This document shows positions 51,680 through 61,858 of a stretch of 64,000 nucleotides of DNA, in pieces. The stretch's first letter is position 1. Every line of letters starts with the position of its first letter. The stretch comes from an uncultured Sutterella sp. GTDB taxonomy: Bacteria > Pseudomonadota > Gammaproteobacteria > Burkholderiales > Burkholderiaceae_F. The DNA lies in assembly GCA_900754475.1 (NCBI GenBank), contig CAAECY010000046.1, positions 1 through 64,000 on the forward strand, read 5' to 3'. The translations under genes and the position numbers were made by a program. Below the pieces are notes generated by a model that was not told the DNA's origin, made no database searches, and was given only the letters and a program-made list of their open reading frames with translations.

Positions 51680-52936
51680 TTACTTCACCGTGACGCGCGC
51701 CCACTTGCGCTTGCCGACCTGGAGCACGAAGTTCGCGCCCGCGGCGATCTTGAGACCGCGGTCGGTCACGACTTCGCCGTCGATGCGAACGGCGCGGCCG
51801 TCGACGTTGCGGAAGGCTTCGCTGTTGGAAGGCGCGAAATTCACCGCCTTGATGAGCGCCGCAATGCCGATTTCGCCCGCCGGAGCTTCCACCGTCACTT
51901 CGGGCATGTCGGTCGGCATCGCGCCCGCACGGAAGCGGTTCACGAATTCGGCTTCGGCCGCATCCGCGGCGCTCGCCGTGTGGAAGCGCGTGACGATTTC
52001 CTTCGCGAGGAGCACCTTCACGTCGCGGGGATTGCGCCCTTCGGCGCATTCCTTCTTGAAGCGGGCGATTTCTTCGTTGCCGCGCAGCGACAGGAGGTCG
52101 TACCAGTTCCACATCAAGTCGTCGGAAATCGACATGACCTTGCCGAACATGTCGTTGGGCGCGTCCGTGATGCCGATGTAGTTGTGCTTGCTCTTACTCA
52201 TCTTGACGACGCCGTCCAGACCCACGAGCAGAGGCATCGTCAGCACGCACTGCGGTTCCTGACCGTACTGGCGCTGGAGTTCGCGACCGACGAGGAGGTT
52301 GAAGCGCTGGTCCGAGCCGCCGAGTTCGAGGTCGGCCTTGAGCGCCACCGAGTCGTAGCCCTGCATGAGGGGGTAGAGGAGCTCGTGCATCGCGATCGGA
52401 GCCTGTTCGGCCCAACGCTTCGCGAAGTCGTCGCGTTCGAGAAGGCGCGCAAGCGTGTAGCGGCTCGCGAGCTGGATGAGGCCCACGGACCCGAGCGGGT
52501 TGCACCACTCGGAGTTGTAGCGCACTTCGGTGCGATCGAGGTCGAGCACGAGACCGGCCTGGTTGAGGTAGGTCTGCGCGTTCGTTTCGATCTGTTCGCG
52601 CGAGAGCGGCGGACGGGTCGCGTTGCGGCCCGAAGGATCGCCGATCGCGGCCGTGAAGTCGCCCACGAGGAAGATCACCGTGTGACCGAGGTCCTGGAGC
52701 TGACGGAGTTTGTTGAGCACCACCGTGTGGCCGACGTGGATGTCGGGCGCCGTCGGGTCGAGCCCGAGCTTGCAGCGCAGCGGCACGCCCGTCGCCTTCG
52801 AGCGGGCGAGCTTTTGTTCGAACTCTTCCTCGATCAGGAAGGTGTCGGTGCCGCGGCGGATGAGAGCCATCGCTTCGCGGATGTCGTCGGTCACCGGGTA
52901 GAGCGGAGCGGCCGACGGTTTCTTTTCCTCAGTCAT
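51680..52936 (-). CDS. tyrS: Tyrosyl-tRNA synthetase (TyrRS, type 2-like)
   Basis: Charges tRNA-Tyr. 418 aa from the ATG at 52936 (AAAGGA upstream). Class I signatures are HVGH in [15 protein letters not shown] and [32 protein letters not shown] and [17 protein letters not shown] are characteristic of the TyrZ-like branch. The C-terminal S4-like RNA-binding domain starts near [15 protein letters not shown]. It is co-transcribed with dtd. Confidence 0.97.
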   Translation of the reverse strand: MTEEKKPSAAPLYPVTDDIREAMALIRRGTDTFLIEEEFEQKLARSKATGVPLRCKLGLDPTAPDIHVGHTVVLNKLRQLQDLGHTVIFLVGDFTAAIGDPSGRNATRPPLSREQIETNAQTYLNQAGLVLDLDRTEVRYNSEWCNPLGSVGLIQLASRYTLARLLERDDFAKRWAEQAPIAMHELLYPLMQGYDSVALKADLELGGSDQRFNLLVGRELQRQYGQEPQCVLTMPLLVGLDGVVKMSKSKHNYIGITDAPNDMFGKVMSISDDLMWNWYDLLSLRGNEEIARFKKECAEGRNPRDVKVLLAKEIVTRFHTASAADAAEAEFVNRFRAGAMPTDMPEVTVEAPAGEIGIAALIKAVNFAPSNSEAFRNVDGRAVRIDGEVVTDRGLKIAAGANFVLQVGKRKWARVTVK

Positions 52937-53134
52937 CGTCAATTCCTTTCGGTTGAATCGGCGCAGGGACTCCCTCCGAGAGCCGCCGCGCGGTTCGCTC
53001 GCCCGTCGGGCGGGCAAACGGCAACGCCCGAAGGCGCGGGTCCCGAAATTTTAGCCCAAACGCGTCGCCCTCCCCGCGAAACCGCCGAACGGATCTCCTC
53101 TACAATGCCCGATGTTTTCTCGCGCCGCTTTACC

Positions 53135-54670
53135 ATGACATCCCCAACCCTTGTCGCCGCTTCGTTGCGCGGCCTCGGCCGCTCGTTTCTGCATTGGCAG
53201 CGGGGCTTTGCCGCGCGCCGCCGTTTCCCGCTCGTTCGAGCCCGAAACCGCCTGCTCGCGCTCGGCGGCCTGATTGCGTTCGCCGTCGGCGGCACGGTGT
53301 TCGCGCTCCATGCGGGCCCCGAGTTGCGAGGCGTCCCCGCCCCCGCAACTACGGTGGTCGAACCCGTGGAGCTTGCGGGGCTGCGCGATTCGCTCCGGGC
53401 GCTCGCCGCGAACGTCCCCGTCGAGACGCGCTTTGCGGTGCTCGAAACGGGTGACACCCTTACGACGCTCTTCGCGCGCTTAGGTCTCACCGACACGGAA
53501 GCGCTTCGCTTCCTGCGCTCCTCCCCCAAGACCCGTCCCTTCGTGCACCCGCAGCCTGGTCAGTTCGTGACGGCAGGCGTTTTTGAGGACGGTCGCATCG
53601 CCTTTTTGCACCTCTACATGGAAGGCCCCCACGACGCCGACTCGCGCCGCGTCGAAATCCGCCGCGAGGGAACGATCTTTACGGCCTCGGTCGAGCCCTT
53701 CGTCTATTCGACCACCGACGAACTCGTCTCGGGGACGGTCGGCCGCTCGACGGCCGCCACGGTGAAGGCGCTCGGCATCCCCGAAGAGGTCGCCGACCAA
53801 CTGCCCCTCGTCTGGGAGGGCGCAAACGACCCGATCGCCCGACTCCGCGCGGGCGACACGCTCCGACTCATCTACGAAAAGAAGTACGCCGACGGCCACT
53901 TCGTGCGTAACGGGCGGCTTCTCGCCATCGAAACCGTGCGCGGCTCCGTCGTCGACGAAGCGTTCCTCTACGCGGGCGCGCGCTCCGAGGGTTTCTATAC
54001 GATCGACGGGCGCTCGGCCTCGCAAACCTTCATGCGCATTCCGCTCGACGTGAAGGACGTGAGTTCGGAGTTTTCGCCCCTGAGGCGCCACCCGGTGACG
54101 GGCGTTCTGCGCGCCCACAACGGCACGGACCTGCGCGCCCCGACGGGCTCGCGCATTTTCGCCGCCGCCGACGGCGTCATCGAGCGCGTTTCCTACGAAG
54201 CGCGCGGCTACGGCCACTACGTGAAAATCGACCACGGGCTCGGCCGCACGACGCTCTACGCCCACATGTCGAAGGTGGCGCGCGGGCTGCGTTCGGGTCA
54301 GCGCGTCGAAAAGGGCCAGGTGATCGGCTACGTCGGGATGACGGGTTTGGCCACGGGGCCGCACCTGCACTACGAACTCATGATCGACGGCGTGCAGATC
54401 AATCCGAAGACGGCCGACCTGCCCGACACGGAAAATCTCTCCCCCTACCAGACGGCGCAGTTGCGTGCCCTGGCGGCGCCGCTCCTCGAGCGCTTCGAAG
54501 AAGCCGCCCGTGCCGAAGGGGCGATAAGCCCCGGAGAGCTCAAGCGCGCCGCCGCGCTCGCGCGCGCCGAAGAGCTGCGACGCGAGGAAGAAGAGACGCT
54601 GCGCGAAGAGCGCGAAGCGGCCGCCAAAAAATCCGAAAAGCCCGAAAAGTCCGGGGAGAAGACGAAGTGA
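53135..54670 (+). CDS. M23-family peptidoglycan endopeptidase (MepM-like)
   Basis: 511 aa. One N-terminal membrane anchor (NRLLALGGLIAFAVGGTVFAL) is followed by a periplasmic LysM/OapA-like region (VLETGDTLTTLFARLG) and an M23 catalytic domain with zinc ligands in HNGTDLRAP and the HxH of GPHLHYELM. It ends with a charged coiled-coil tail (REEEETLREEREAAAKKSEK). It probably cleaves D,D-crosslinks during growth. I chose the ATG at 53135 because TACAAT at 53101-53106 looks like a -10 element; an ATG at 53105 is possible. Its stop overlaps the anmK start. Confidence 0.9.
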   Translation: MTSPTLVAASLRGLGRSFLHWQRGFAARRRFPLVRARNRLLALGGLIAFAVGGTVFALHAGPELRGVPAPATTVVEPVELAGLRDSLRALAANVPVETRFAVLETGDTLTTLFARLGLTDTEALRFLRSSPKTRPFVHPQPGQFVTAGVFEDGRIAFLHLYMEGPHDADSRRVEIRREGTIFTASVEPFVYSTTDELVSGTVGRSTAATVKALGIPEEVADQLPLVWEGANDPIARLRAGDTLRLIYEKKYADGHFVRNGRLLAIETVRGSVVDEAFLYAGARSEGFYTIDGRSASQTFMRIPLDVKDVSSEFSPLRRHPVTGVLRAHNGTDLRAPTGSRIFAAADGVIERVSYEARGYGHYVKIDHGLGRTTLYAHMSKVARGLRSGQRVEKGQVIGYVGMTGLATGPHLHYELMIDGVQINPKTADLPDTENLSPYQTAQLRALAAPLLERFEEAARAEGAISPGELKRAAALARAEELRREEEETLREEREAAAKKSEKPEKSGEKTK

Positions 54671-55773
54671 TCACGATCGGTTTGATGTCGGGCACGAGTC
54701 TCGACGGGGTCGACGCCGTTGCGGTCGACTTCGAAGAGAATCGCATGCAACTTCTCGGGCGCGCTCACGCGCCTTTTGCGCCCGAGTTGCGCTCGGAACT
54801 CCTCGCGCTCGCCCTCGGGTGCGAGAACGAAATCGAACGCATGGGCGACGCCTCCCGAGGCCTGGCCGAAGCGTACGCCCTCGCCGTAGAACGGCTTCTT
54901 GCGCAAACGCACCTCGCGCGCGAAGACGTCGCCGCCCTCGGCGCGCACGGACAAACGATCCGTCATCGGCCCGAGCGGGGCTTTACGGTGCAGCTCAACT
55001 ACCCGGCACTGCTTGCGGAACTCACGGGGATCGACGTCGTCGCCGACTTTCGCTCCCGGGACGTGGCGGCAGGCGGCGAAGGCGCTCCGCTCGTTCCCGC
55101 CTTTCACGCCGAAAGGTTTCGTACGCATTTCCCTCGCGCCCTTCTCAATATCGGCGGCATCGCCAACGCGACGCTGCTTCCGGCGCTCGGGGACGCGACG
55201 CCCGTTTCGGGGTTCGACACGGGCCCGGGGAACATGCTCCTTGACGCGTGGATGTCGGAAGCCTTCGGGCGACTATTCGACGAAGACGGCCGTACGGCGG
55301 CCGAGGGGCGCGTCGTCGAGCCCCTCCTCGAAGCCTTTCTCGACGAACCCTATTTCCGACTTCCGCCCCCGAAATCAACGGGGCGCGAGCGCTTCGACTT
55401 CGCGTGGCTCGAAGCGCGCCTCCTCAAGCTCGATCCCCGTCGAACGCTCGACCCCCGGGACGTTGCCGCCACGGTGACGGAACTCACCGCCCTTACCGCC
55501 GCACGCGCGATCCTCGAAACGCAGCCCGACACCGCGGAGGTGCTCCTCTGCGGCGGAGGAGCGCTCAACCCCACATTGAGAACGCGCCTTGCGGCGCACC
55601 TGCCCGGCGTTCGCGTCACCGATACGGGCGAATACGGGCTTGACCCCATGGAGGTCGAGGGCGCCGCGTTTGCGTGGCTTGCGCGCATGTTCCTTTTGCG
55701 CCTCCCCGGAAACCTGCCCGCCGTCACGAGCGCTCGCGGTCCCCGGATTCTCGGCTGCTGGTACCCGGCCTGA
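54667..55773 (+). CDS. anmK: Anhydro-N-acetylmuramic acid kinase
   Basis: Opens and phosphorylates anhydroMurNAc in peptidoglycan recycling. 368 aa. It has GLMSGTSLDGVDAV, GAHGQTIRHRPE, DFRSRDVAAGGEGAPL, LNIGGIANATLLP, GFDTGPGNMLLD and LLCGGGALNP. The GTG start overlaps the M23 gene stop in GTGA. The endopeptidase and the recycling kinase are therefore translationally coupled. Confidence 0.97.
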   Translation: MITIGLMSGTSLDGVDAVAVDFEENRMQLLGRAHAPFAPELRSELLALALGCENEIERMGDASRGLAEAYALAVERLLAQTHLAREDVAALGAHGQTIRHRPERGFTVQLNYPALLAELTGIDVVADFRSRDVAAGGEGAPLVPAFHAERFRTHFPRALLNIGGIANATLLPALGDATPVSGFDTGPGNMLLDAWMSEAFGRLFDEDGRTAAEGRVVEPLLEAFLDEPYFRLPPPKSTGRERFDFAWLEARLLKLDPRRTLDPRDVAATVTELTALTAARAILETQPDTAEVLLCGGGALNPTLRTRLAAHLPGVRVTDTGEYGLDPMEVEGAAFAWLARMFLLRLPGNLPAVTSARGPRILGCWYPA

Positions 55774-55793
55774 GCACGGAACGTGATTGAAAA

Positions 55794-55826
55794 AAAGCCG
55801 CGGACGTCGAGTCCGCGGCCTTTTCG
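55794..55826 (+). terminator. Terminator after anmK (may also serve erpA)
   Basis: GCCGCGGAC, GTCGA loop, GTCCGCGGC, then CTTTTCGC. An A run on the other side makes it potentially bidirectional between converging genes. Confidence 0.88.
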
Positions 55827-55866
55827 CATTGCGTGGCAGTCGTGCCGTTCGGTCGAGTTCGGAAAC

Positions 55867-56250
55867 TCAAACCCCGAACGAAGAACCGCACCCGCACGTC
55901 GTCACGGCGTTCGGGTTGTCGATCACGAACTGTTCGCCCGAGAGGCTTTCCTTGTAGTCGATCTTGGCGCCGACAAGGTACTGGTAGCTCATCGAGTCGA
56001 TGAGGAGCGTCACGCCGCCCTTTTCCATCACGGCGTCGTCGGGGTTCTGCACTTCATCGAACGTGAAGCCGTACTGGAAACCCGCGCAACCGCCGCCCTG
56101 CACGAAGACGCGCAGCTTCAGGTTGGGGTTGCCTTCTTCGTCCATGAGGCTCTTCACCTTCGCGACGGCGGCGTCCGTGAAGTTGATGGGATCGGGAATG
56201 AGCTCCGGAACGTCTTCGGTCGGAGCGGTGGTGTTCATTTCTTCCGTCAT
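55867..56250 (-). CDS. erpA: Iron-sulfur cluster insertion protein ErpA
   Basis: A-type carrier that delivers Fe-S clusters to targets such as IspG. 127 aa. The three cluster cysteines are visible in [12 protein letters not shown] and TTCGCGSSF. The N-terminal 20 or so residues ([17 protein letters not shown]) are a variable leader. I chose the ATG at 56250; a second in-frame ATG at 56238 is possible. Confidence 0.95.
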   Translation of the reverse strand: MTEEMNTTAPTEDVPELIPDPINFTDAAVAKVKSLMDEEGNPNLKLRVFVQGGGCAGFQYGFTFDEVQNPDDAVMEKGGVTLLIDSMSYQYLVGAKIDYKESLSGEQFVIDNPNAVTTCGCGSSFGV

Positions 56251-56417
56251 GCTTGCGAATTCCTTCTGCGTGCGGGACCCGCGCGGGGTCCCCAACGGGG
56301 TGATGCGACGTCGATCGATCGAAGTCGAACCACCGAAAAAATCAGGATTCAATCGTACACGAAATCCCTCGGTCCGCGCGAGAGTCTCTGAGGGGTTTCA
56401 ACGGCCGACATGCAACG

Positions 56418-56457
56418 AAAAAAACGCCGCACCCCGACTTCGGGATACGGCGTTTTC
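56418..56457 (-). terminator. Terminator after rpsI
   Basis: AAAACGCCG and CGGCGTTTT flank a loop that contains CCCGACTTCGGG; the minus-strand side ends in T's. It closes the rplM-rpsI unit. Confidence 0.85.
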
Positions 56458-56514
56458 GAGGCTTGTCGACGGATCGGATTCGAAAGATCCGATCCGCGAG
56501 AGCACGAGGTCCGA

Positions 56515-56907
56515 TTAGCGCTTGCTGAACTGCTTGGCGCGGCGGGCCTTGCGGAGACCAACCTTCTTACGTTCGACTTCGCGGGCGTCGCGCGTGACGA
56601 GGCCGGCGTTCGACAGAACGGACTTGAGGCCTTCATCGTAGTCGATGAGGGCGCGCGTGATGCCGTGACGGATGGCGCCGGCCTGGCCGGATTCGCCGCC
56701 GCCGTGAACGTTCACGGTGATGTCAAACGTTTCGACGTTTTCCGTGAGTTCGAGCGGCTGCATGACGACCATGCGGCCCGTTTCGCGGTTGAAGTACTGT
56801 TCGAGCGAGCGACCGTTGATCACGATCTTGCCGGTACCGCGCTTAATGAAGACGCGAGCGACCGAGCTCTTGCGACGGCCGGTGCCGTAGTTGTAGTTGC
56901 CGATCAT
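56515..56907 (-). CDS. rpsI: 30S ribosomal protein S9
   Basis: 130 aa. It begins [16 protein letters not shown] and has [19 protein letters not shown]; the C-terminal tail ([10 protein letters not shown]) reaches the P-site tRNA. It follows rplM by 14 bases, the universal rplM-rpsI pair. Confidence 0.99.
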   Translation of the reverse strand: MIGNYNYGTGRRKSSVARVFIKRGTGKIVINGRSLEQYFNRETGRMVVMQPLELTENVETFDITVNVHGGGESGQAGAIRHGITRALIDYDEGLKSVLSNAGLVTRDAREVERKKVGLRKARRAKQFSKR

Positions 56908-56921
56908 CTTTCAAGCCTTTA

Positions 56922-57350
56922 TTAGAGGTCGAGGACCTTGGGTTGCTGGGCGGTGTGCGGGTGTTCGGCACCGGCGTAGATCTTGAGCTTCTTGATCATG
57001 GCGTAGCCGAGGGGGCCCTTCGGAAGCATGCCCTTGACGGCGATTTCGAGCGCGCGGCCCGGGTGCTTCGCCTGCATTTCCTTGAAGGTCGTTTCGTAGA
57101 TGCCGCCGGGGTAGCCCGTGTGGCGGTAGTACGTCTTCTTGCCCGCCTTTTCAGCGGAGAGAACGAGCTTGTCGGCGTTCACGACGACGATGAAGTCGCC
57201 CGTGTCGACGTGGGGCGTGTATTCGGGCTTGTGCTTGCCACGAAGGCGCAGAGCGATTTCCGCGGCGAGGCGGCCGAGCACCTTTTCACTGGCATCGACC
57301 ACGAACCAGTCGCGCTTAACCTCAAGCGGCTTGGCCGAGAAGGTCTTCAT
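56922..57350 (-). CDS. rplM: 50S ribosomal protein L13
   Basis: 142 aa. It has [37 protein letters not shown] and [31 protein letters not shown] precedes the ATG. The 283 bases upstream carry the promoter region. TTGACG and TATCGT (57472 down to 57442) are present but 19 bases apart, so I do not call a promoter with confidence. Confidence 0.99.
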   Translation of the reverse strand: MKTFSAKPLEVKRDWFVVDASEKVLGRLAAEIALRLRGKHKPEYTPHVDTGDFIVVVNADKLVLSAEKAGKKTYYRHTGYPGGIYETTFKEMQAKHPGRALEIAVKGMLPKGPLGYAMIKKLKIYAGAEHPHTAQQPKVLDL

Positions 57351-57633
57351 TGCGTTTCACCTAATTGGTTGCTGTTGACAGGTTCGCACGCCGGCGGATG
57401 GCGCCGCCACAACGGGTGCGTTTCCTGCAACGAAAACTAAAACGATAGGATCTGCGTCGGAGCAGCCGTCAACGACCGCGCTTCCTCCGTGATCCCGAGA
57501 ACAGTTTGGTATACCGACTCCACGCAGTTCGCGGCGCCAGTGGAAAATGATGGGGAAGCAATCCGCGACGCAAAGTCAGGGTGCGGATTTTATCTCAAGG
57601 TCTCTCGGATGTCCACCGAAAGGGCCGATTTTT

Positions 57634-58242
57634 TCACGCCCCGAGCCCGAGCCCCTTGACGTAGGAGGCGATCCCCGAGAGCGCCATCTGCGTGGCCATC
57701 ATCGCGAGGATGAGACCGGTCAGGCGCTCGATCGCAAGCGTCACCTTGTCGCCGAGCTTCTTCTGGAGCCACTCCGCGGCAAGGAGCGTCACGCAGCTCA
57801 CCACCATCGTGATGACAACAATCAGGCCCCACTCGAGCATGCGCGAAGGATCGCTCGCCGCGAGCATCATAATCGTAGCGAGCGTCGACGGCCCCGCCAG
57901 AGCGGGAATCGCAAGCGGCACGATGAGGGGTTCGCCCCCCGGCGTTTCGCCGAAGACCCCGTCCTTCGTGGGAAAGACCATGCGAATGGCCATCAGCATG
58001 ACGATGACGGAGCCGCCGATACTGAGCGCGGCATCCGTGAGCCCGATCGACTCCAGGAAACTCCGACCGAAAAACATCGCGAGCAGAAGCGTCACCATCG
58101 CGATGAGACACTCCCGAATCAGCACGATCGGGCGACGGTTGTTGGGCACCGTCTTCAAGCAGGCAAGCGTAATGGGGATGTTGCCGAGCGGGTCCGCCAT
58201 GAGAACCATCAGCATGAGCGCGCCCCAGAAGCCGTACTCCAT
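57634..58242 (-). CDS. MarC/YhgN-family integral membrane protein
   Basis: 202 aa with about six membrane segments. It begins MEYGFWGALMLMVLMADPLGNIP and has FLESIGLTDAALSIGGSVIVMLMAIRM and PLAIPALAGPSTLATIMML, typical of MarC proteins. No transport substrate has been proven for this family. GGAGG lies 10 bases before the ATG at 58242. It stands alone between rplM and glpD. Confidence 0.87.
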   Translation of the reverse strand: MEYGFWGALMLMVLMADPLGNIPITLACLKTVPNNRRPIVLIRECLIAMVTLLLAMFFGRSFLESIGLTDAALSIGGSVIVMLMAIRMVFPTKDGVFGETPGGEPLIVPLAIPALAGPSTLATIMMLAASDPSRMLEWGLIVVITMVVSCVTLLAAEWLQKKLGDKVTLAIERLTGLILAMMATQMALSGIASYVKGLGLGA

Positions 58243-58480
58243 GAGTGAGAACCTCCGCCTTGCGGAAAAAGAACGGCGCACGCGGGGCGCCGTCCGAACA
58301 CGAAAAAGAAAATCGGGGCGCACCATGCACCCCGACCATCGACGCGCGGCGGGAAAAGAACGTTCTTCCCCGCCGACGCCCCGTCAAGCATCGCACGCGC
58401 CGCGACGAACGAGCGCCGGATACACTACACATTTACCCGTTCGTCGCGGCGACGGCGATTCTTCAAGGCCCTCGGGCCTT

Positions 58481-60115
58481 TTACTTTTCAGCCTTTTCGC
58501 CCTTTTCGGCTTCGACCGCTTCAACGACTTCGGCGGCTTCGACCTTTTCGGGAGCCTCGACGACCTCGTGCGCCTTCGCTTCGACGGGCGCCGTCTCAAG
58601 GACGGACTCCTGCGCTTCGGCGGCCGCAACGACGGCGGCCACTTCCTGTTCGACTTCGGCTTCGCCCGCAAACGCGGCGCGCACCTTCGGCAGGAGTTCG
58701 TTCGTACGGGCTTCGTTCATCTGGCCGAGGCGCAGACGACGGAAGAGCACGTCTTCGGCCGTACGGGCGGCTTCGAATTCGCGGCAGTAGAGCGCGTAGG
58801 CGACGACCTTGTCGTCCGCGGCGTCGGAGCGTTCGGCTTCGACTTCGAGCGCGGCCGGATCCCACGTTTCGTCGTTGAGGATCGGGAGAGTCTTCGTCAC
58901 GCAGAGGCGCGGCGCCACGAGGTGACGCAGGGTCGCTTCCGTCATGGCGTGTTCGGCCATCTTGCGGTAGGCCGTCCACTTGCCGCCCGTCACGGTGATC
59001 ATGTTACCGAATTCGGGCAAGACGGCGTGTTCGCGCGAGACCTTGGCCGTCCCGCCCGCCGAACCCGTCGCCTGCGGGTTGAAGAGCGGACGCAGACCCG
59101 CAAAGGTCGCCTTCACGTCGGCGCGGGTGATGGGCTTGTCGAGGTAGCCCGAAGCCGTTTCGATCATGAAGTCGATTTCTTCGTCGCTCACCTTCGGATC
59201 GAAGTCGGCTTCGCGCTGTTCGACGTCGGTCGTGCCGACGAGGAGCATTTCATGCCAGGGAATGGCAAAGAGCACGCGGCCGTCGCGCGTCTTCGGGATG
59301 AGCATGCCGGTTTCGCCCGGCATGAAGGACTTGTCGAGCAGGATGTGCGAGCCGCGCGAAACCTGCACGAGGGTCGACGCTTCCGGATCGACCATGCGGC
59401 GGATCGGATCGACCCAGGCGCCCGCGGCGTTGAAGACCATCTTCGTGCGGATGCGGAATTCTTCACCCGTTTCCTTGTCGGTGGCCGTGACGGACTGGAT
59501 CCAGCCGCCGCGGTATTCGATGCCGGTGACGGGCATGTAGTTGAGGGTGAGCGCGCCCTGGTCGTGCGCGGTGCGCATGAGGGCCACCGCGAGACGCGCG
59601 TCGTCGAACTGACCGTCGTAGAACTGCACGCCGCCCATGAGGCCTTCGGCCTTCACGCCGGGCAGCCGCGACATGGTTTCTTCGCGCGAGAGGCTGCTCG
59701 TGCGGCCGATGCCGTAGCCGCCGTAGGTCATGGCCGCGTAGATGCCGAGACCGACCGTGTAGAACTCGCGCTCCCACTTCTTGTAGCAGGGGAGGATGAA
59801 GGGCTTCGAGTGCACGAGATGGGGCGCGTTCTGGATGAGCAGACGGCGTTCCTTGAGCGCTTCGCGCACGAGACCCCAGTCGCGGGGGTTCTTCATGTAG
59901 CGAACGCCCCCGTGAATGAGCTTCGTCGAGCGCGAAGAGGTACCCGCGGAGAAGTCCTGCGCCTCGAGGAGCACGACCTTGAGGCCGCGCGACGCGGCGT
60001 CAACCGCGATGCCCGTACCGGTGGCGCCGCCCCCGATCACAACGACGTCCCAGAGAACGTCTTCACGAAGCTGCGCGAGCATATCCTCGCGGACGATGGG
60101 TTTCACATCAGACAT
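58481..60115 (-). CDS. glpD: Aerobic glycerol-3-phosphate dehydrogenase with an Ala/Glu-rich tail
   Basis: FAD enzyme on the inner face of the membrane that oxidises glycerol-3-phosphate to DHAP and passes electrons to quinone. 544 aa from the ATG at 60115, which directly follows the glpK stop. It has the FAD site VVVIGGGATGTGIAVDAA, GTSSRSTKLIHGGVRYM, FNAAGAWVDPI and TVTGGKWTAYRKMAEH. E. coli GlpD is about 500 aa; the last 50 residues here (from about 495) are Ala/Glu/Val-rich repeats such as HEVVEAPEKVEAAEVVEAV and look disordered or helical. Confidence 0.95.
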   Translation of the reverse strand: MSDVKPIVREDMLAQLREDVLWDVVVIGGGATGTGIAVDAASRGLKVVLLEAQDFSAGTSSRSTKLIHGGVRYMKNPRDWGLVREALKERRLLIQNAPHLVHSKPFILPCYKKWEREFYTVGLGIYAAMTYGGYGIGRTSSLSREETMSRLPGVKAEGLMGGVQFYDGQFDDARLAVALMRTAHDQGALTLNYMPVTGIEYRGGWIQSVTATDKETGEEFRIRTKMVFNAAGAWVDPIRRMVDPEASTLVQVSRGSHILLDKSFMPGETGMLIPKTRDGRVLFAIPWHEMLLVGTTDVEQREADFDPKVSDEEIDFMIETASGYLDKPITRADVKATFAGLRPLFNPQATGSAGGTAKVSREHAVLPEFGNMITVTGGKWTAYRKMAEHAMTEATLRHLVAPRLCVTKTLPILNDETWDPAALEVEAERSDAADDKVVAYALYCREFEAARTAEDVLFRRLRLGQMNEARTNELLPKVRAAFAGEAEVEQEVAAVVAAAEAQESVLETAPVEAKAHEVVEAPEKVEAAEVVEAVEAEKGEKAEK

Positions 60116-60117
60116 GG

Positions 60118-61611
60118 TCATTGGTTCCATTTGCGGGCCCGCCCGACGGCACGGGTCCATTGGTTCATCAAAGTGTCTCGTTGATCCTGGCTCATCGCGG
60201 GTTCGAACACCCGATCGACGCGCCACATCGAAGCGATTTCGGAACAGTCGGTCCAGACGCCCGTAGCCAGCCCCGCGAGGAAGGCCGCCCCGAGGGCGGT
60301 CGTTTCCGTGATGGCCGGCCGAATGACGGGAACGCCCGAAATATCGGCCTGAAACTGCATGAGAAGGTTGTTGCGGGAGGCGCCCCCGTCAACGCGAAGT
60401 TCTTTGAGCGGCGTGTGCGCGTCGCGCTGCATCGCCTCGAGCACTTCGGCGCACTGGAAGGCGATCCCGTCCAAAGCCGCGCGCGCGATGTGGGCGCGGG
60501 TCGTCCCGCGCGTAAGCCCTACGATGAGGCCGCGCGCGTCCGAGTCCCAGTGCGGGGCGCCGAGCCCCACGAAAGCGGGCACGAGGTAGACCCCGTCGTT
60601 GTCGGGGACGCTGCGCGCCAGGCTTTCGATTTCCTCGGCGGACTTGAAAAACTGCAATCCGTCGCGAAGCCACTGCACGACCGCGCCCGCGATGAAGACG
60701 CTCCCTTCGAGCGCGTATTGGGTGGGACCCTCGCCGAGACGCCACCCCGCGGTGGCAATCAGTCGGTGGAGGCTTTCGCGCGGCGTTTCGCCCACGTTCA
60801 TAAGCAGGAACCCGCCCGTGCCGTACGTGTTTTTCGCGCACCCCGGCTCGAAGCACGCCTGCCCGAAGGTGGCCGCCTGCTGGTCGCCCGCCACGCCCGC
60901 AATCGGGATGGGAGCGCCGAAAAGTTCCGGATCGGTATAGCCGAGCACGTCCGAGCTCGGCACGATTTCGGGAAGCAGCGTCTCGGGCACGTTGAAGAGC
61001 TGCAGGAGTTCGTCGTCCCACTGGCCCGTGCGCAGGTCGCAAAGGAGCGTGCGGCTCGCGTTCGAGACGTCCGTCGCGTGCAGGGCCCCGCCCGTCAGCT
61101 TCCACATGAGCCACGTGTCGATCGTGCCGAAGGCGAGTTCGCCGCGTTCGGCGCGCGCACGCGCGCCCGGCACGTTGTCGAGCAGCCAGGCGATTTTGGT
61201 GGCGGAGAAGTAGGGGTCGATGCGAAGACCCGTTTTGCCCGTCACCAAGGGCGCCTCGCCCGCGCTCATGAGCGCTTCGCAGACGTCCGACGTGCGGCGG
61301 TCCTGCCAGACGACGGCGGGCGCAATCGGCACGCCCGTACGGCGGTCCCAAATGACGGTGGTTTCGCGCTGGTTCGTCACACCCACGGCGGCAATTTCGC
61401 TCGCCGAAACGCCCGCCTTCCGGAGACACGCACGCGCCACCGCGAGCTGCGTATTCCAGATTTCTTCGGCATCGTGCTCGACCCGACCGGGTTGCGGATA
61501 GTACTGCCGGAACTCCATCTGCTCGAGAGCCACGACCTGAGCGCGTCGATTGAAAAGCAACGCTCGGGAACTCGTCGTGCCCTGATCGAGAGCAAGAACG
61601 TACGTCGTCAT
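60118..61611 (-). CDS. glpK: Glycerol kinase
   Basis: Phosphorylates glycerol to glycerol-3-phosphate, which glpD then oxidises. 497 aa. It has [71 protein letters not shown] and [17 protein letters not shown]. The ATG at 61611 fits the family start. No glpF or glpR is visible next to it. Confidence 0.97.
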   Translation of the reverse strand: MTTYVLALDQGTTSSRALLFNRRAQVVALEQMEFRQYYPQPGRVEHDAEEIWNTQLAVARACLRKAGVSASEIAAVGVTNQRETTVIWDRRTGVPIAPAVVWQDRRTSDVCEALMSAGEAPLVTGKTGLRIDPYFSATKIAWLLDNVPGARARAERGELAFGTIDTWLMWKLTGGALHATDVSNASRTLLCDLRTGQWDDELLQLFNVPETLLPEIVPSSDVLGYTDPELFGAPIPIAGVAGDQQAATFGQACFEPGCAKNTYGTGGFLLMNVGETPRESLHRLIATAGWRLGEGPTQYALEGSVFIAGAVVQWLRDGLQFFKSAEEIESLARSVPDNDGVYLVPAFVGLGAPHWDSDARGLIVGLTRGTTRAHIARAALDGIAFQCAEVLEAMQRDAHTPLKELRVDGGASRNNLLMQFQADISGVPVIRPAITETTALGAAFLAGLATGVWTDCSEIASMWRVDRVFEPAMSQDQRDTLMNQWTRAVGRARKWNQ

Positions 61612-61777
61612 GCGCGGAGCCTCACGTAGAAAAAGCGGGGGGCGTTGAAACAAAAAAGGGGCGGAGAGCCCGACGGAAGACGGAGCGGCACTCTCATCCT
61701 TTCGGAGGATGCCGTCCATCCCGATAGTTTAGCCGAGGCCGCCTTCGCGCGACCTTAAGAATCGACGGGCATCTGCG

Positions 61778-61822
61778 AAAACGGCGCCCCGGCGCGAAGT
61801 TCTTCTTCGCGCGGGAGCGCCG
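61778..61822 (-). terminator. Terminator-like hairpin after the repeat-protein gene
   Basis: On the minus strand GGCGCTCCCGCGCGAAG, AAGAA loop, CTTCGCGCCGGGGCGCC, then GTTTTC. The long stem has minor mismatches, about 40 bases after the stop. Confidence 0.65.
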
Positions 61823-61858
61823 CGTGCATGGTGCCTTTCGAAACGGGCTCCGATGCCG

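Noticed and set aside
57442..57472. Promoter of rplM with TTGACG and TATCGT
   Set aside because: The 19-base spacing and weak -10 make it too uncertain to list as a feature.
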